Source: an uncultured Acidimicrobiales bacterium (lineage in GTDB: Bacteria; Actinomycetota; Acidimicrobiia; Acidimicrobiales; Bin134). Taken from it: a DNA stretch of 64,000 bases. A model generated the notes under the pieces. That model did no database searches, was not told the DNA's origin, and saw nothing but the letters and a program-made list of their open reading frames with translations. The translations under genes were made by a program, and so were the position numbers. The stretch lies in NCBI GenBank assembly GCA_951813555.1, contig OX638344.1, forward strand, positions 1 through 64,000, given 5' to 3'. Shown here one piece after another: positions 1 through 7,352 of the stretch. Position 1 is the stretch's first letter, and the number at the start of each line of letters is the position of its first letter.

Positions 1-513
1 GGACTGGTCACCGGCCAGATCGGCGGCATCGGGCTGGACAATAGCGAGGGCTGGCGAGGTTTGGCCGGGGGCGCTCTGTTCCTGCCCACACTGCTGATGC
101 TCCTGTTCCGCCGCAAGTATCCGCGGTGGTGGTTCGACTGGAACCTCGAATTCACGAGATTCACCACCCGTGTGGGGGCCTACTTTGGGCTGCTTCGAGA
201 GGAATACCCCTCAACCGACGAAGAACAGGCCGTCCGCCTCGACTTGGACTACCCCGATGCGTCCCGCGACCTGAATCGTTGGCTGCCGATAGTCAAGTGG
301 ATTCTCGCCATCCCGCACTACATCGTGCTGGCAGTACTGGGCGTCGGAGCCTTCCTGAGCGTGGTGATCGCATGGTTCGCAATCATCTTCACCGGCCGCT
401 ACCCGCGCGGACTCTTCAACTATGTGGTCGGGGTAAACCGCTGGGGGTTGCGAGTCGGGGCCTACATGTGGCTGCTCATAACCGATCGCTATCCCCCCTT
501 CTCGTTGAAGTAA
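1..513 (+). CDS. DUF4389 domain membrane protein (5' partial)
   Basis: The frame is open back to base 1, so the N-terminus lies outside the window. The visible C-terminal part carries the signature of DUF4389 proteins: two copies of an R-VGAY-LL-YP motif, the second ending DRYPPFSL, around a stretch beginning RWLPIVKWILAIPHYIVL and continuing as a hydrophobic span and GRYPRGLF. At least two membrane segments are visible (about residues 15-25 and 85-125 of the visible part). DUF4389 proteins are common in actinobacteria and have no established function. Family identification is by recalled motif and is fairly secure; function is unknown. Confidence 0.8.
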   Translation, partial: GLVTGQIGGIGLDNSEGWRGLAGGALFLPTLLMLLFRRKYPRWWFDWNLEFTRFTTRVGAYFGLLREEYPSTDEEQAVRLDLDYPDASRDLNRWLPIVKWILAIPHYIVLAVLGVGAFLSVVIAWFAIIFTGRYPRGLFNYVVGVNRWGLRVGAYMWLLITDRYPPFSLK

Positions 514-530
514 CACCTGCCAGCAAAATT

Positions 531-578
531 CGCCCAGAACACCTGACTGGGCGGACAAATCCGACTGGGCGGTTCTTT
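531..578 (+). terminator. Hairpin terminator after the DUF4389 gene
   Basis: CGCCCAG (531-537) is complementary to CTGGGCG at 547-553 and again at 565-571. The second copy is followed by a T-rich stretch (573-578). Either pairing gives a 7-bp GC stem just after the stop codon at 513, consistent with a rho-independent type terminator. No gene was found in the remainder of the 514-783 gap. Confidence 0.5.
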
Positions 579-771
579 CGAGCCCGCTCCTGCCGACAGC
601 CGACCCCGCAGTCAGAATCACGCGAATGACACGAGATGGGCATTCGCTTCGCTAACATGTGGGCTGCCGCTTTGTAGGGGGTTCCTATCCGACAGTTCGG
701 GTTCGGACCAGGGCATGCGGATTTCAAGGCAGGCACGGTGCTGATTTGGTGCCAATGCCTGATGGAATCTC

Positions 772-777
772 AAGGAG
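772..777 (+). promoter_or_regulatory. Ribosome binding site that fixes a TTG start
   Basis: AAGGAG lies 6 nt upstream of the TTG at 784. It supports TTG as the start of the secreted 469-aa protein. Confidence 0.6.
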
Positions 778-783
778 CCCTCG

Positions 784-2193
784 TTGCGAACTCGCCAACG
801 TCCGAACCCTGGCGGTTTGGGTCGCCCAAGGGGCGGCCGAGTCGCCAATTCCAAGCGCACAACGAATTGGCGTGCGGCCGGGTTCATTGGTCTTGTTGCG
901 CTGGCCGCGATCGCAGCATCGTGCCTTCCGGTCGGAAAGGCAGTAACCAGCACGTATGCGTCCCTCCCAGTCGAAGACGTGCCTGCTCGCGATCCCGGCG
1001 CAACGTCATCCGTTGCCGTTGCAGCCGCGGCAGCGACGCGGGGTGTCTCTTCAGCGACCGGACTTGAGACGGCAGCTCATTCGTCAGTGAATCGAAACGC
1101 CTCTGGGCCTGCCCTCGCAGATTCCAAGACCGAACAGGTCTCGGCCGACAAGCAAGCGGCACTCTCACCTCCCGAGATGATCCAGCGCCGCGTGTGGCTG
1201 GTCGCCGACAATGAGCAGGCCAAGCAGTTGCCGGCCCTCGGCTACCAAACTGGCGAACGGGTTATCGTCGCAACCGGCGATCTACGGTCCCTCCCCTTCG
1301 AGGCACGGGAGATGATCTCCTACGCCTCTGAGGTGGAAGTGGTCCCGGGCTTCGGCGAGGACGCAGCCTGGCAGCTGGAGGTAATCCGCCGGGGCCATCA
1401 GATTCCCGGGGGCGGCCTGCTCATGTTCGAGTCAGGTTTTGATCGCCGCCTGGTGGCCCTTTACGGCCATCCATCCACATCGGGCCTCGGAGTGCTGGGA
1501 GAACAGGGCCCCGCTAGGGGTGTCGAGCGCCTCCGATCCATCGCTGACGGGTACGGCGCCGACGGCTCGGTGGTGTTGCCCACCTTCGAGATCATCGCCA
1601 CTGTTGCGTCGGCCGACGCCGGCGGCGGAGCCTATTCGGCAATGACCGCCCGGGATGCGATCAGGCCCTGGATCGAGACCGCGGCCGCCAACGACATGTA
1701 CGTCGTACTCGACCTCCAGTCGGGACGAACCGACTTTTTGACGCAGGCGAAGGTCTACGAGGAATTCCTCCGCCTCCCCCACGTGGGGCTCGCCCTCGAT
1801 CCGGAGTGGAGGCTCAAGCCTCACCAGGTCCATTTGGAACAGGTCGGCACCGTGGACGCGGCCGAGATCAATCAGGTTGTGGCATGGCTGGCCGGCATAG
1901 TCCGCGAAGACGCCCTCCCCCAGAAGCTGCTGATCGTCCACCAATTCAAGTACTCCATGATCACCAACCGCGGGCAAATCGAAACTCCCCCCGAACTGGC
2001 CGTGCTGATCCAAATGGACGGCCAAGGCTCAATGAGGGCCAAGTACGCCACCTGGGACGCATTGACCAGCGAGCCCGACGCCGACCACTTCCATTGGGGC
2101 TGGAAGAACTTCTACAATAAGGACCACCCCAACGCCACCACCGAACAAGTACTAGAACTCACCCCCACCCCAGAGTTCGTGTCCTTTCAATAG
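784..2193 (+). CDS. Secreted or lipid-anchored hypothetical protein
   Basis: 469 residues from a TTG start preceded by a good Shine-Dalgarno sequence. A basic N-terminus (residues 1-30) leads into a hydrophobic segment (about 31-46) ending in Cys47, which could be a weak lipobox (A-A-S-C). Residues 50-125 are a low-complexity Ala/Ser/Thr linker. The remainder, from about residue 135, looks like a compact domain with alternating hydrophobic strands and acidic segments (VVLPTFEIIATVA, MYVVLDLQSGR, VGLALDPEW, KLLIVHQFK), the pattern expected of a TIM-barrel-like fold. It probably acts outside the membrane. I do not recognise a characterised family, and the glycosidase-like fold is inference only. 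Confidence 0.7.
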   Translation: MRTRQRPNPGGLGRPRGGRVANSKRTTNWRAAGFIGLVALAAIAASCLPVGKAVTSTYASLPVEDVPARDPGATSSVAVAAAAATRGVSSATGLETAAHSSVNRNASGPALADSKTEQVSADKQAALSPPEMIQRRVWLVADNEQAKQLPALGYQTGERVIVATGDLRSLPFEAREMISYASEVEVVPGFGEDAAWQLEVIRRGHQIPGGGLLMFESGFDRRLVALYGHPSTSGLGVLGEQGPARGVERLRSIADGYGADGSVVLPTFEIIATVASADAGGGAYSAMTARDAIRPWIETAAANDMYVVLDLQSGRTDFLTQAKVYEEFLRLPHVGLALDPEWRLKPHQVHLEQVGTVDAAEINQVVAWLAGIVREDALPQKLLIVHQFKYSMITNRGQIETPPELAVLIQMDGQGSMRAKYATWDALTSEPDADHFHWGWKNFYNKDHPNATTEQVLELTPTPEFVSFQ

Positions 2194-2252
2194 GGCGCTG
2201 CGGGCGATGTCTGCTCTGCATCAGCTACCGGGTCCCGGTCGACTCGGACTAC

Positions 2253-2258
2253 TAGATT
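2253..2258 (+). promoter_or_regulatory. -10 element, leaderless type
   Basis: TAGATT ends 6 nt before the ATG at 2265 and no Shine-Dalgarno sequence is present. This is the spacing expected if transcription starts at or next to the start codon. Confidence 0.45.
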
Positions 2259-2264
2259 GCTTGC

Positions 2265-3596
2265 ATGACCGCTGCCCATACCGATTCTGAGACCACAGCC
2301 GGGACATTCGCCAAGCCGCCGCCCGAGACTGAGGCGGATCCCCAGAACCCGCTTCACAACGCCTTTTGGAGGCGGGACCGCAGGGTGGTGGACGAGGATC
2401 TGAAGCAGGTGCGCTCCCGGCCGCTCACGTTCTATCCCGGGTTCGAATTCACGGGTGATCTGGAGAGCGTCTCAACGCCGGGTGCCTGGTTCATCACCAG
2501 CCACCCCACCATCCTCGAGGTGTCGCGCAACCCGCAGGTCTTTTCCTCGTCGTCGGGAGTTACCATCAACGACTTCCCACCGGAGTTCAACGAGTACTTC
2601 AACTCGATCATCGCTATGGACGACCCCCGTCACGCCCGGCTGAGAAAGATCGTTTCGGCGGGCTTCACCCCCCGGATGCTGGCCCGGCTGGAGGACTCGG
2701 TGCAGGACCAGGCCAGGTTGATCGTGGACGAGGTGTGCGAGCGGGGCGAATGCGATTTCGTCACCGACGTGGCGGCCCGCCTGCCACTGCGCATCGTGTG
2801 CGACCTCATGGGCATCCCTGCGTCCGAGCACGACTTCGTTTTCGACCAGTCAAACGTGATTCTCGGCGCAGCCGACGACGAGTACGTGCCCGAGTTCGGA
2901 GATTTTGTCACCGCCATTCTCATGGCGGGCGAGGCCCTGTCCAATCTGATGGACGAGGTGGCCGAGTCGAAGGTGGGAGTGGACACCGGCGACCTGACCA
3001 GCGTGTTGGTCAACGCCGAAGTCGACGGCGAGCGCCTCACCCGCGCCGAGCTGGCCAGCTTTTTCATCCTGTTGGTGGTGGCTGGCAACGAGACCACCCG
3101 CAACGCCATCAGCTGGGGCCTGGTGCATCTCACCGACCATCCCGATCAGCGCAAGATCTGGACTGACGATTTCGAGGGCGTGGCCCACAGCGCGGTGGAG
3201 GAGATCGTGCGCATCGCCAGCCCGGTCACTTACATGCGCCGCACCGTGCTGAGCGACACGGTGCTGGAAGGCCAGAAGCTAGATGAGGGTGACATGGTGG
3301 TGATGAACTACTTGTGCGCCAACCGGGACGAGTCGGTTTTCGACGACCCGCACAAGTTCGATGTGCTGCGCGACCCGAATCCTCATGTGGGCTACGGCGG
3401 CCCCGGACCGCACTACTGCCTCGGGGCGCACCTGGCCCGCCGGGAGATCAAGGTGATGTTCCGCGAGATTTTCGACCGCATCGGCGATATACGGGCCACC
3501 GGTGAACCCGACCCACTGTCGTCAGCCTTCATCCACGGTATAAAGCACCTGCCTGCCGAATTCACTCCGTCAAGGCCGGTGGGGGCATCGGCCTAG
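2265..3596 (+). CDS. Cytochrome P450, CYP125/CYP124/CYP142-like
   Basis: 443 residues. P450 landmarks are all visible: the I-helix oxygen-activation motif AGNETTRNA (about residue 275), the K-helix ExxR (EEIVR), and the haem loop GPGPHYCLGAH with the proximal Cys at residue 385. The AGNETTRN I-helix and the haem loop resemble the mycobacterial CYP125/124/142 group, which hydroxylates the terminal methyl of steroid side chains or branched lipids. A terminal hydroxylase of an isoprenoid or sterol chain is therefore the best guess. No ferredoxin gene is adjacent. It converges on a PaaI-type thioesterase 21 nt away, which with the following MaoC hydratase fits side-chain beta-oxidation. P450 identity is certain; the substrate is inferred. 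Confidence 0.93.
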   Translation: MTAAHTDSETTAGTFAKPPPETEADPQNPLHNAFWRRDRRVVDEDLKQVRSRPLTFYPGFEFTGDLESVSTPGAWFITSHPTILEVSRNPQVFSSSSGVTINDFPPEFNEYFNSIIAMDDPRHARLRKIVSAGFTPRMLARLEDSVQDQARLIVDEVCERGECDFVTDVAARLPLRIVCDLMGIPASEHDFVFDQSNVILGAADDEYVPEFGDFVTAILMAGEALSNLMDEVAESKVGVDTGDLTSVLVNAEVDGERLTRAELASFFILLVVAGNETTRNAISWGLVHLTDHPDQRKIWTDDFEGVAHSAVEEIVRIASPVTYMRRTVLSDTVLEGQKLDEGDMVVMNYLCANRDESVFDDPHKFDVLRDPNPHVGYGGPGPHYCLGAHLARREIKVMFREIFDRIGDIRATGEPDPLSSAFIHGIKHLPAEFTPSRPVGASA

Positions 3597-3617
3597 AGCT
3601 GCTGCGACCGAGACGGC

Positions 3618-4343
3618 CTACGTTTCTTCTCTCTGGCCGCTTCGTGCCGGGGGTTGTTCGGAGAGTTTGCGGATGTCGTCAAGATCGAGGTGGCGGAAGA
3701 TGCCTTCGGCCCGGGCGGTGACTTGGCCGTCTTGCAACACTTGGCCCTTGACCTCGGTGATGTCGCCGTCGAACTTCTCCACCCACCCTTCGAAGACGGT
3801 CTCAACCCCCAACAGCGTGGGCTTGCGATATTGCACCGAGAGCATCATGGTGGGACCGCTGGCGTTGCTGGCCGAGCAGGCGCTGGTGAACACCATGTCG
3901 AACGCCGACGCGATGGCCGCCCCGTGCACACAACCGGGCGGACCCTCATAGACGGTGGAGAACACTGCCCGACCCCTAGACACCGGAGGATCGCCCTCGG
4001 AATCCACCACCATCTCCACGGGCAGCGCGGCGGGGTTGCAGATGCCGGTAACCAGGTCGAATGGCGCCCGATTGTGGGTAATGGGCGGGCCTTCGAAGCG
4101 GGGGATCTTAGGGCCGTAGCGGGGCGGGGGCTCGACCGGCACATGGGCTTCGAGGCGATCGGCAAGGGATTCGGCCTCGGCAGCCAAGGCTGCGGTGTCA
4201 GCGGGCGAAGCGGTGTTGGTGACGGTGGCGGCCACCAGTCGGCGCACGGCGTCGGCCAGCGACCGCAGCTCCCGCTCCCGGCCAGCCACCGCCGGATGGT
4301 CGATGGCCTGGAATGGACCGCCTGGCTGATTGATATGGGCCAC
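3618..4343 (-). CDS. PaaI family hotdog thioesterase
   Basis: 241 residues. The C-terminal half (about 105-225) is a single hotdog domain with the GxxxGAAIASAFDMVF segment (EGPPGCVHGAAIAS) that forms the CoA-binding helix of PaaI/4-hydroxybenzoyl-CoA thioesterase-like enzymes. The N-terminal 100 residues form a helical, Ala-rich extension that is longer than in the minimal family. It should hydrolyse an acyl-CoA thioester in the cytoplasm. The start is GTG at 4343; a TACCGT -10 lies 7 nt upstream, so the message is probably leaderless. It is divergent from the MaoC-type hydratase gene, consistent with a shared lipid-catabolic role. The substrate is unknown. Confidence 0.85.
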   Translation of the reverse strand: MAHINQPGGPFQAIDHPAVAGRERELRSLADAVRRLVAATVTNTASPADTAALAAEAESLADRLEAHVPVEPPPRYGPKIPRFEGPPITHNRAPFDLVTGICNPAALPVEMVVDSEGDPPVSRGRAVFSTVYEGPPGCVHGAAIASAFDMVFTSACSASNASGPTMMLSVQYRKPTLLGVETVFEGWVEKFDGDITEVKGQVLQDGQVTARAEGIFRHLDLDDIRKLSEQPPARSGQREET

Positions 4344-4350
4344 GACGGCA

Positions 4351-4356
4351 ACGGTA
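4351..4356 (-). promoter_or_regulatory. -10 element, leaderless type
   Basis: TACCGT on the minus strand, 7 nt before the GTG start at 4343 of the thioesterase gene. Confidence 0.4.
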
Positions 4357-4418
4357 TGTTTTGGGCAGCATCCGGGCGCAACCAGGCGCCGAAGAACCCC
4401 GATCCATTAGGAGCCCCC

Positions 4419-5285
4419 ATGCCCATCGACCCAACAGCTGTCGGCGCCGAGAGCGAACCGAGCACCTCGAGCTGGCGCTCGAAAGACGCCCTTTTGTATG
4501 CGCTGGGCGTCGGCGCCGGCGTCACCGACCCAACCGGCTTCGAGCTGGAGTTCACCACCGAGAACACCAAGGATGTCGAGCAGAAGGCCCTGCCCACCAT
4601 GTGCGTCGTGCTGGGCGGCGGTGTGGGCGCCGGCCCCGACAGTCCGATGGCCAAGATCGGCACCTACAACCCGGCTCTCCTAGTCCACGGCGAGCAGGGC
4701 TTCACCCTCCACAAGCCCCTGCCGGTGGAGGCCACCGTCAGCTCGGTGAGCCGCATCACCGGCATCTACGACAAGGGCAAGGCCGCTTTGGTGGTGCTGG
4801 AAAGCGATGTGACCGACACCGCCGACGAACAGCCCCTGTTCACCACCACCACGTCGCTGTTCATCCGAGGAGAAGGCGGCTGGGGCGGCGATCGGGGCCC
4901 GGCCGGCCCGTCGAAAGTGCCCGAGCGCGACGCCGACCATGTGGTCACCTACCAGACCCGCACCGACCAGGCGCTGTTGTATCGGCTCAACGGCGACCGC
5001 AACCCGCTGCACTCCGACGCGTCGTTCGCCGCCGCCGGCGGATTCGACACCCCGATCCTGCACGGCCTATGCACCTATGGCTTCACCGGGCGGGCATTGC
5101 TGCACGCCCTGTGCGACAGCGACCCGGCCCGTTTCAAGTCGATGCACGGCCGGTTCTCCTCCCCGGTGCTGCCCGGTGAGACCCTGGATGTCCACATCTG
5201 GGACGAGGGCGGCGGATCAGCCCGGTTCCAGACCCGGGTTGGTGATCGCGTGGTGCTCGACGCCGGAACCGTTGCCTTCGGCTAG
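4419..5285 (+). CDS. MaoC-type enoyl-CoA hydratase 2
   Basis: 288 residues. The ATG at 4419 has TAGGAG 5 nt upstream; the same frame is open far upstream but runs over the opposing thioesterase gene, so the longer version is rejected. The protein has the length of a double-hotdog hydratase 2 (HSD17B4-like). The C-terminal hotdog contains the catalytic motif YRLNGDRNPLHSD (about residue 190-202), in which Asp and His activate water, followed by the FDTPILHGLCTYGF helix. It should add water to trans-2-enoyl-CoA to give the (R)-3-hydroxyacyl-CoA. With the nearby CYP125-like P450 and thioesterase it suggests a side-chain or fatty-acid degradation set. Confidence 0.9.
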   Translation: MPIDPTAVGAESEPSTSSWRSKDALLYALGVGAGVTDPTGFELEFTTENTKDVEQKALPTMCVVLGGGVGAGPDSPMAKIGTYNPALLVHGEQGFTLHKPLPVEATVSSVSRITGIYDKGKAALVVLESDVTDTADEQPLFTTTTSLFIRGEGGWGGDRGPAGPSKVPERDADHVVTYQTRTDQALLYRLNGDRNPLHSDASFAAAGGFDTPILHGLCTYGFTGRALLHALCDSDPARFKSMHGRFSSPVLPGETLDVHIWDEGGGSARFQTRVGDRVVLDAGTVAFG

Positions 5286-5288
5286 TCA

Positions 5289-5304
5289 TTGGGCGACAGC
5301 CCAA
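5289..5304. terminator. Hairpin between convergent genes
   Basis: TTGGGC and GCCCAA form a perfect 6-bp stem with a 4-nt loop (GACA) in the 38-nt gap between the convergent hydratase and dehydrogenase genes. It could terminate transcription from both sides. Confidence 0.5.
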
Positions 5305-5323
5305 ACGAAAGGCAGCGCCGCGG

Positions 5324-6160
5324 CTACTCGCCGAAAGCGGTGTCGATGTGCTGATCGACCAGCGCGGTGATGGGCAAGTCGACCCCTAGCTCCTCGCCCA
5401 GGGCGAGCGCGCCGCCCAAGTCTTTGTGGGCGATGCGGGTGAAGCTACCGCCGAACGCCGGGGGCGGATAGACGATCGGGCGACTGAAGACGCCCATGTG
5501 GGGGCCGATGTTGCGGTCGGAATAGCTCACGATGTCGGCGAACGCTTTCAGGTCCACTCCGGCAGCTTCGGCCAACGCGATGGCCTCGTAGGCCACGGCA
5601 AACTCGGCGTAGCTGATGAGATTGCGGGCCACCTTGGCCTGAAGCCCGGCCCCCAGCGGGCCAACGTTGATCACCATGCCTCCGTATCGCTCGAAGTGGG
5701 GGCGACCTTGCTCGGTGTGGGCCTCATCCCCTCCACAGAACACCACAAGATCCCGGTTCCGAGCCGAAGCCGTACCACCGGTCACTGGGGCATCGATCAC
5801 CGTCACGCCGACTGCGGCGGCCTCGGCAGCCGCCTCGATCACAGTGGAAGGCAGAACAGTGGAGTGGATGGCCACCAGCGCGCCAGACTCGGCAGCCCCG
5901 GCGATAGCCCCGTCGTCGCCCGTACACACCTGTCGAACCTGGGCGTCGTCGATCACCACCACCGCTAACAAGTCCACCTGTCGGGCCAACTCCCCCACCG
6001 AGCCAGCCGGGACACCACCCAACTCGGTGAAGCGCTCCATGGCCTCCTCGGAGATGTCGTAGCCCATCACGGTCACCTCGTCGTCCCACTTGCCGGTCAG
6101 CACGCCTTCGGCGATGGCACCGCCCATGTCGCCCAATCCGATGATTCCCAGTCGGGTCAT
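5324..6160 (-). CDS. 3-hydroxyisobutyrate dehydrogenase-like NAD(P) oxidoreductase
   Basis: 278 residues. The N-terminal Rossmann fold starts with MTRLGIIGLGDMG (dinucleotide-binding GxGxMG at 8-13). The substrate loop VIDAPVTGG and the catalytic-Lys helix (GLQAKVARNL, G-x3-K-x3-N) of the beta-hydroxyacid dehydrogenase family are present. Such enzymes oxidise 3-hydroxyisobutyrate, tartronate semialdehyde or related hydroxyacids. The ATG at 6160 is preceded by AAGGAAC, and an upstream extension of the frame overlaps the epoxide hydrolase gene and is rejected. It lies 22 nt downstream of that gene on the same strand, so they are likely co-transcribed. Exact substrate unknown. Confidence 0.9.
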   Translation of the reverse strand: MTRLGIIGLGDMGGAIAEGVLTGKWDDEVTVMGYDISEEAMERFTELGGVPAGSVGELARQVDLLAVVVIDDAQVRQVCTGDDGAIAGAAESGALVAIHSTVLPSTVIEAAAEAAAVGVTVIDAPVTGGTASARNRDLVVFCGGDEAHTEQGRPHFERYGGMVINVGPLGAGLQAKVARNLISYAEFAVAYEAIALAEAAGVDLKAFADIVSYSDRNIGPHMGVFSRPIVYPPPAFGGSFTRIAHKDLGGALALGEELGVDLPITALVDQHIDTAFGE

Positions 6161-6182
6161 TGCTGTTCCTTCTCTTTCTTTG

Positions 6183-7322
6183 TCAGCGGAGAGGTCTGAA
6201 GAACTCACGCACTTCTTCCACCAGCTTTTTCGGGTTCTCCAAGGCCGGGAAATGGCCGCCGTCGTCCACCTCGGTCCACCGTGTGATGTTGTAGTAGGGC
6301 TCGGCCAGCTCCCGGGGCGGGCGATTCTTCTCGTTGAACACCGCCACTCCGGTGGGTACCGAAATCCTTGGCGGCTGGTTGAAGGCCGAACCGGCCCCAA
6401 AGCTCTCGTAGTACATGCGCATCGACGGGCCGATGGTGGCAGTAGCCCAGTAGATAGTGAGCATGGTGCACAGCTCGTCGAGGGTGTAGCGCCGGGCCAA
6501 GTCCCGACCACCGGGGCCGTCGATGTCGCTCCACCGCCACCACTTTTCGATGATCCAGGCGGCCAGTCCGGCGGGCGAGTCGGTGAGGCCCACCGCGGCG
6601 GTCTGCGGCTTGGTGCGCTGGAGGTGGACATAGCCCCACTCCCGGTCGCGGTATTGCTTCACGCCCTCCCACCATTGATGCTGCTCAGCAGTCAGCGTCG
6701 CCTCGTCGATGGGCGGGGCCACCATGTTGAGGTGGATGCCGACCATGCGATCGGGATGCATGGCACCCAGCGCCGCGCTCACCGCTGATCCCCAGTCACC
6801 ACCCTGGGCCCCGAACCGCTCATATCCGAGTGCGGCCATCAGCTCGGCCCACAGGTCGGCTACTCGAGCCGACGACATCCCCGGTTGGACCGGCGGCGAG
6901 GAGAACCCGTAGCCGGGCAGCGACGGGACTACCACGTGGAAGGCATCGGCCGGGTCGTCGCCATAGGCAGCGGGATCGCTAAGCGGGCCTACCACCTTGT
7001 GCATCTCCCAGAAGCAACTGGGCCAGCCGTGGGTGATCACCAACGGCAAGGGGTCGGGTCCCCTCCCCCCAGCGTGGACGAAGTGGACGTCGAGCCCGTC
7101 GATGCGATGGGTGAACTGGGGCAGCTCGTTGAGCGCGGCCTCGCGGACCCGCCAGTCGTAGTTGTGGCGCCAGTGGTGGCACAGCTCGGCGATGTAACCG
7201 GTGTCGGCCCCGTAGTCCCACCCCACCCCCTCCAGCGCCTGGGGCCACCGGGTGGCGTCAAGGCGCCGGTGCAGATCGTCGATCACATCGTCGGGCACAG
7301 CAATCTGAAACGGCTCGACCAC
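6183..7322 (-). CDS. Epoxide hydrolase (EHN-type alpha/beta hydrolase)
   Basis: 379 residues. The first 100 residues are the epoxide hydrolase N-terminal domain (EPFQIAVPDDVIDDLHRRLDATRWP). The alpha/beta hydrolase core has the oxyanion motif HGWP (98-101) and the nucleophile elbow GGDWG with Asp176, as in microsomal-type epoxide hydrolases. A C-terminal GHFPALENPKKLVEEV segment supplies the catalytic His region. It should open an epoxide to a vicinal diol in the cytoplasm. GTG start; TACCCT sits 6 nt upstream, so the gene may have its own leaderless promoter although the PQQ-propeller gene ends only 30 nt before it. Confidence 0.92.
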   Translation of the reverse strand: MVEPFQIAVPDDVIDDLHRRLDATRWPQALEGVGWDYGADTGYIAELCHHWRHNYDWRVREAALNELPQFTHRIDGLDVHFVHAGGRGPDPLPLVITHGWPSCFWEMHKVVGPLSDPAAYGDDPADAFHVVVPSLPGYGFSSPPVQPGMSSARVADLWAELMAALGYERFGAQGGDWGSAVSAALGAMHPDRMVGIHLNMVAPPIDEATLTAEQHQWWEGVKQYRDREWGYVHLQRTKPQTAAVGLTDSPAGLAAWIIEKWWRWSDIDGPGGRDLARRYTLDELCTMLTIYWATATIGPSMRMYYESFGAGSAFNQPPRISVPTGVAVFNEKNRPPRELAEPYYNITRWTEVDDGGHFPALENPKKLVEEVREFFRPLR

Positions 7323-7328
7323 GGCGAC

Positions 7329-7334
7329 AGGGTA
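7329..7334 (-). promoter_or_regulatory. -10 element, leaderless type
   Basis: TACCCT on the minus strand, 6 nt before the GTG at 7322 of the epoxide hydrolase gene. Confidence 0.4.
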
Positions 7335-7352
7335 GTCAGGCTGCTCGCCCGG

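Noticed and set aside
3654..4418. Long upstream extension of the MaoC hydratase frame
   Set aside because: It runs antisense over the thioesterase gene. The ATG at 4419 has its own ribosome binding site and gives a protein of normal length.
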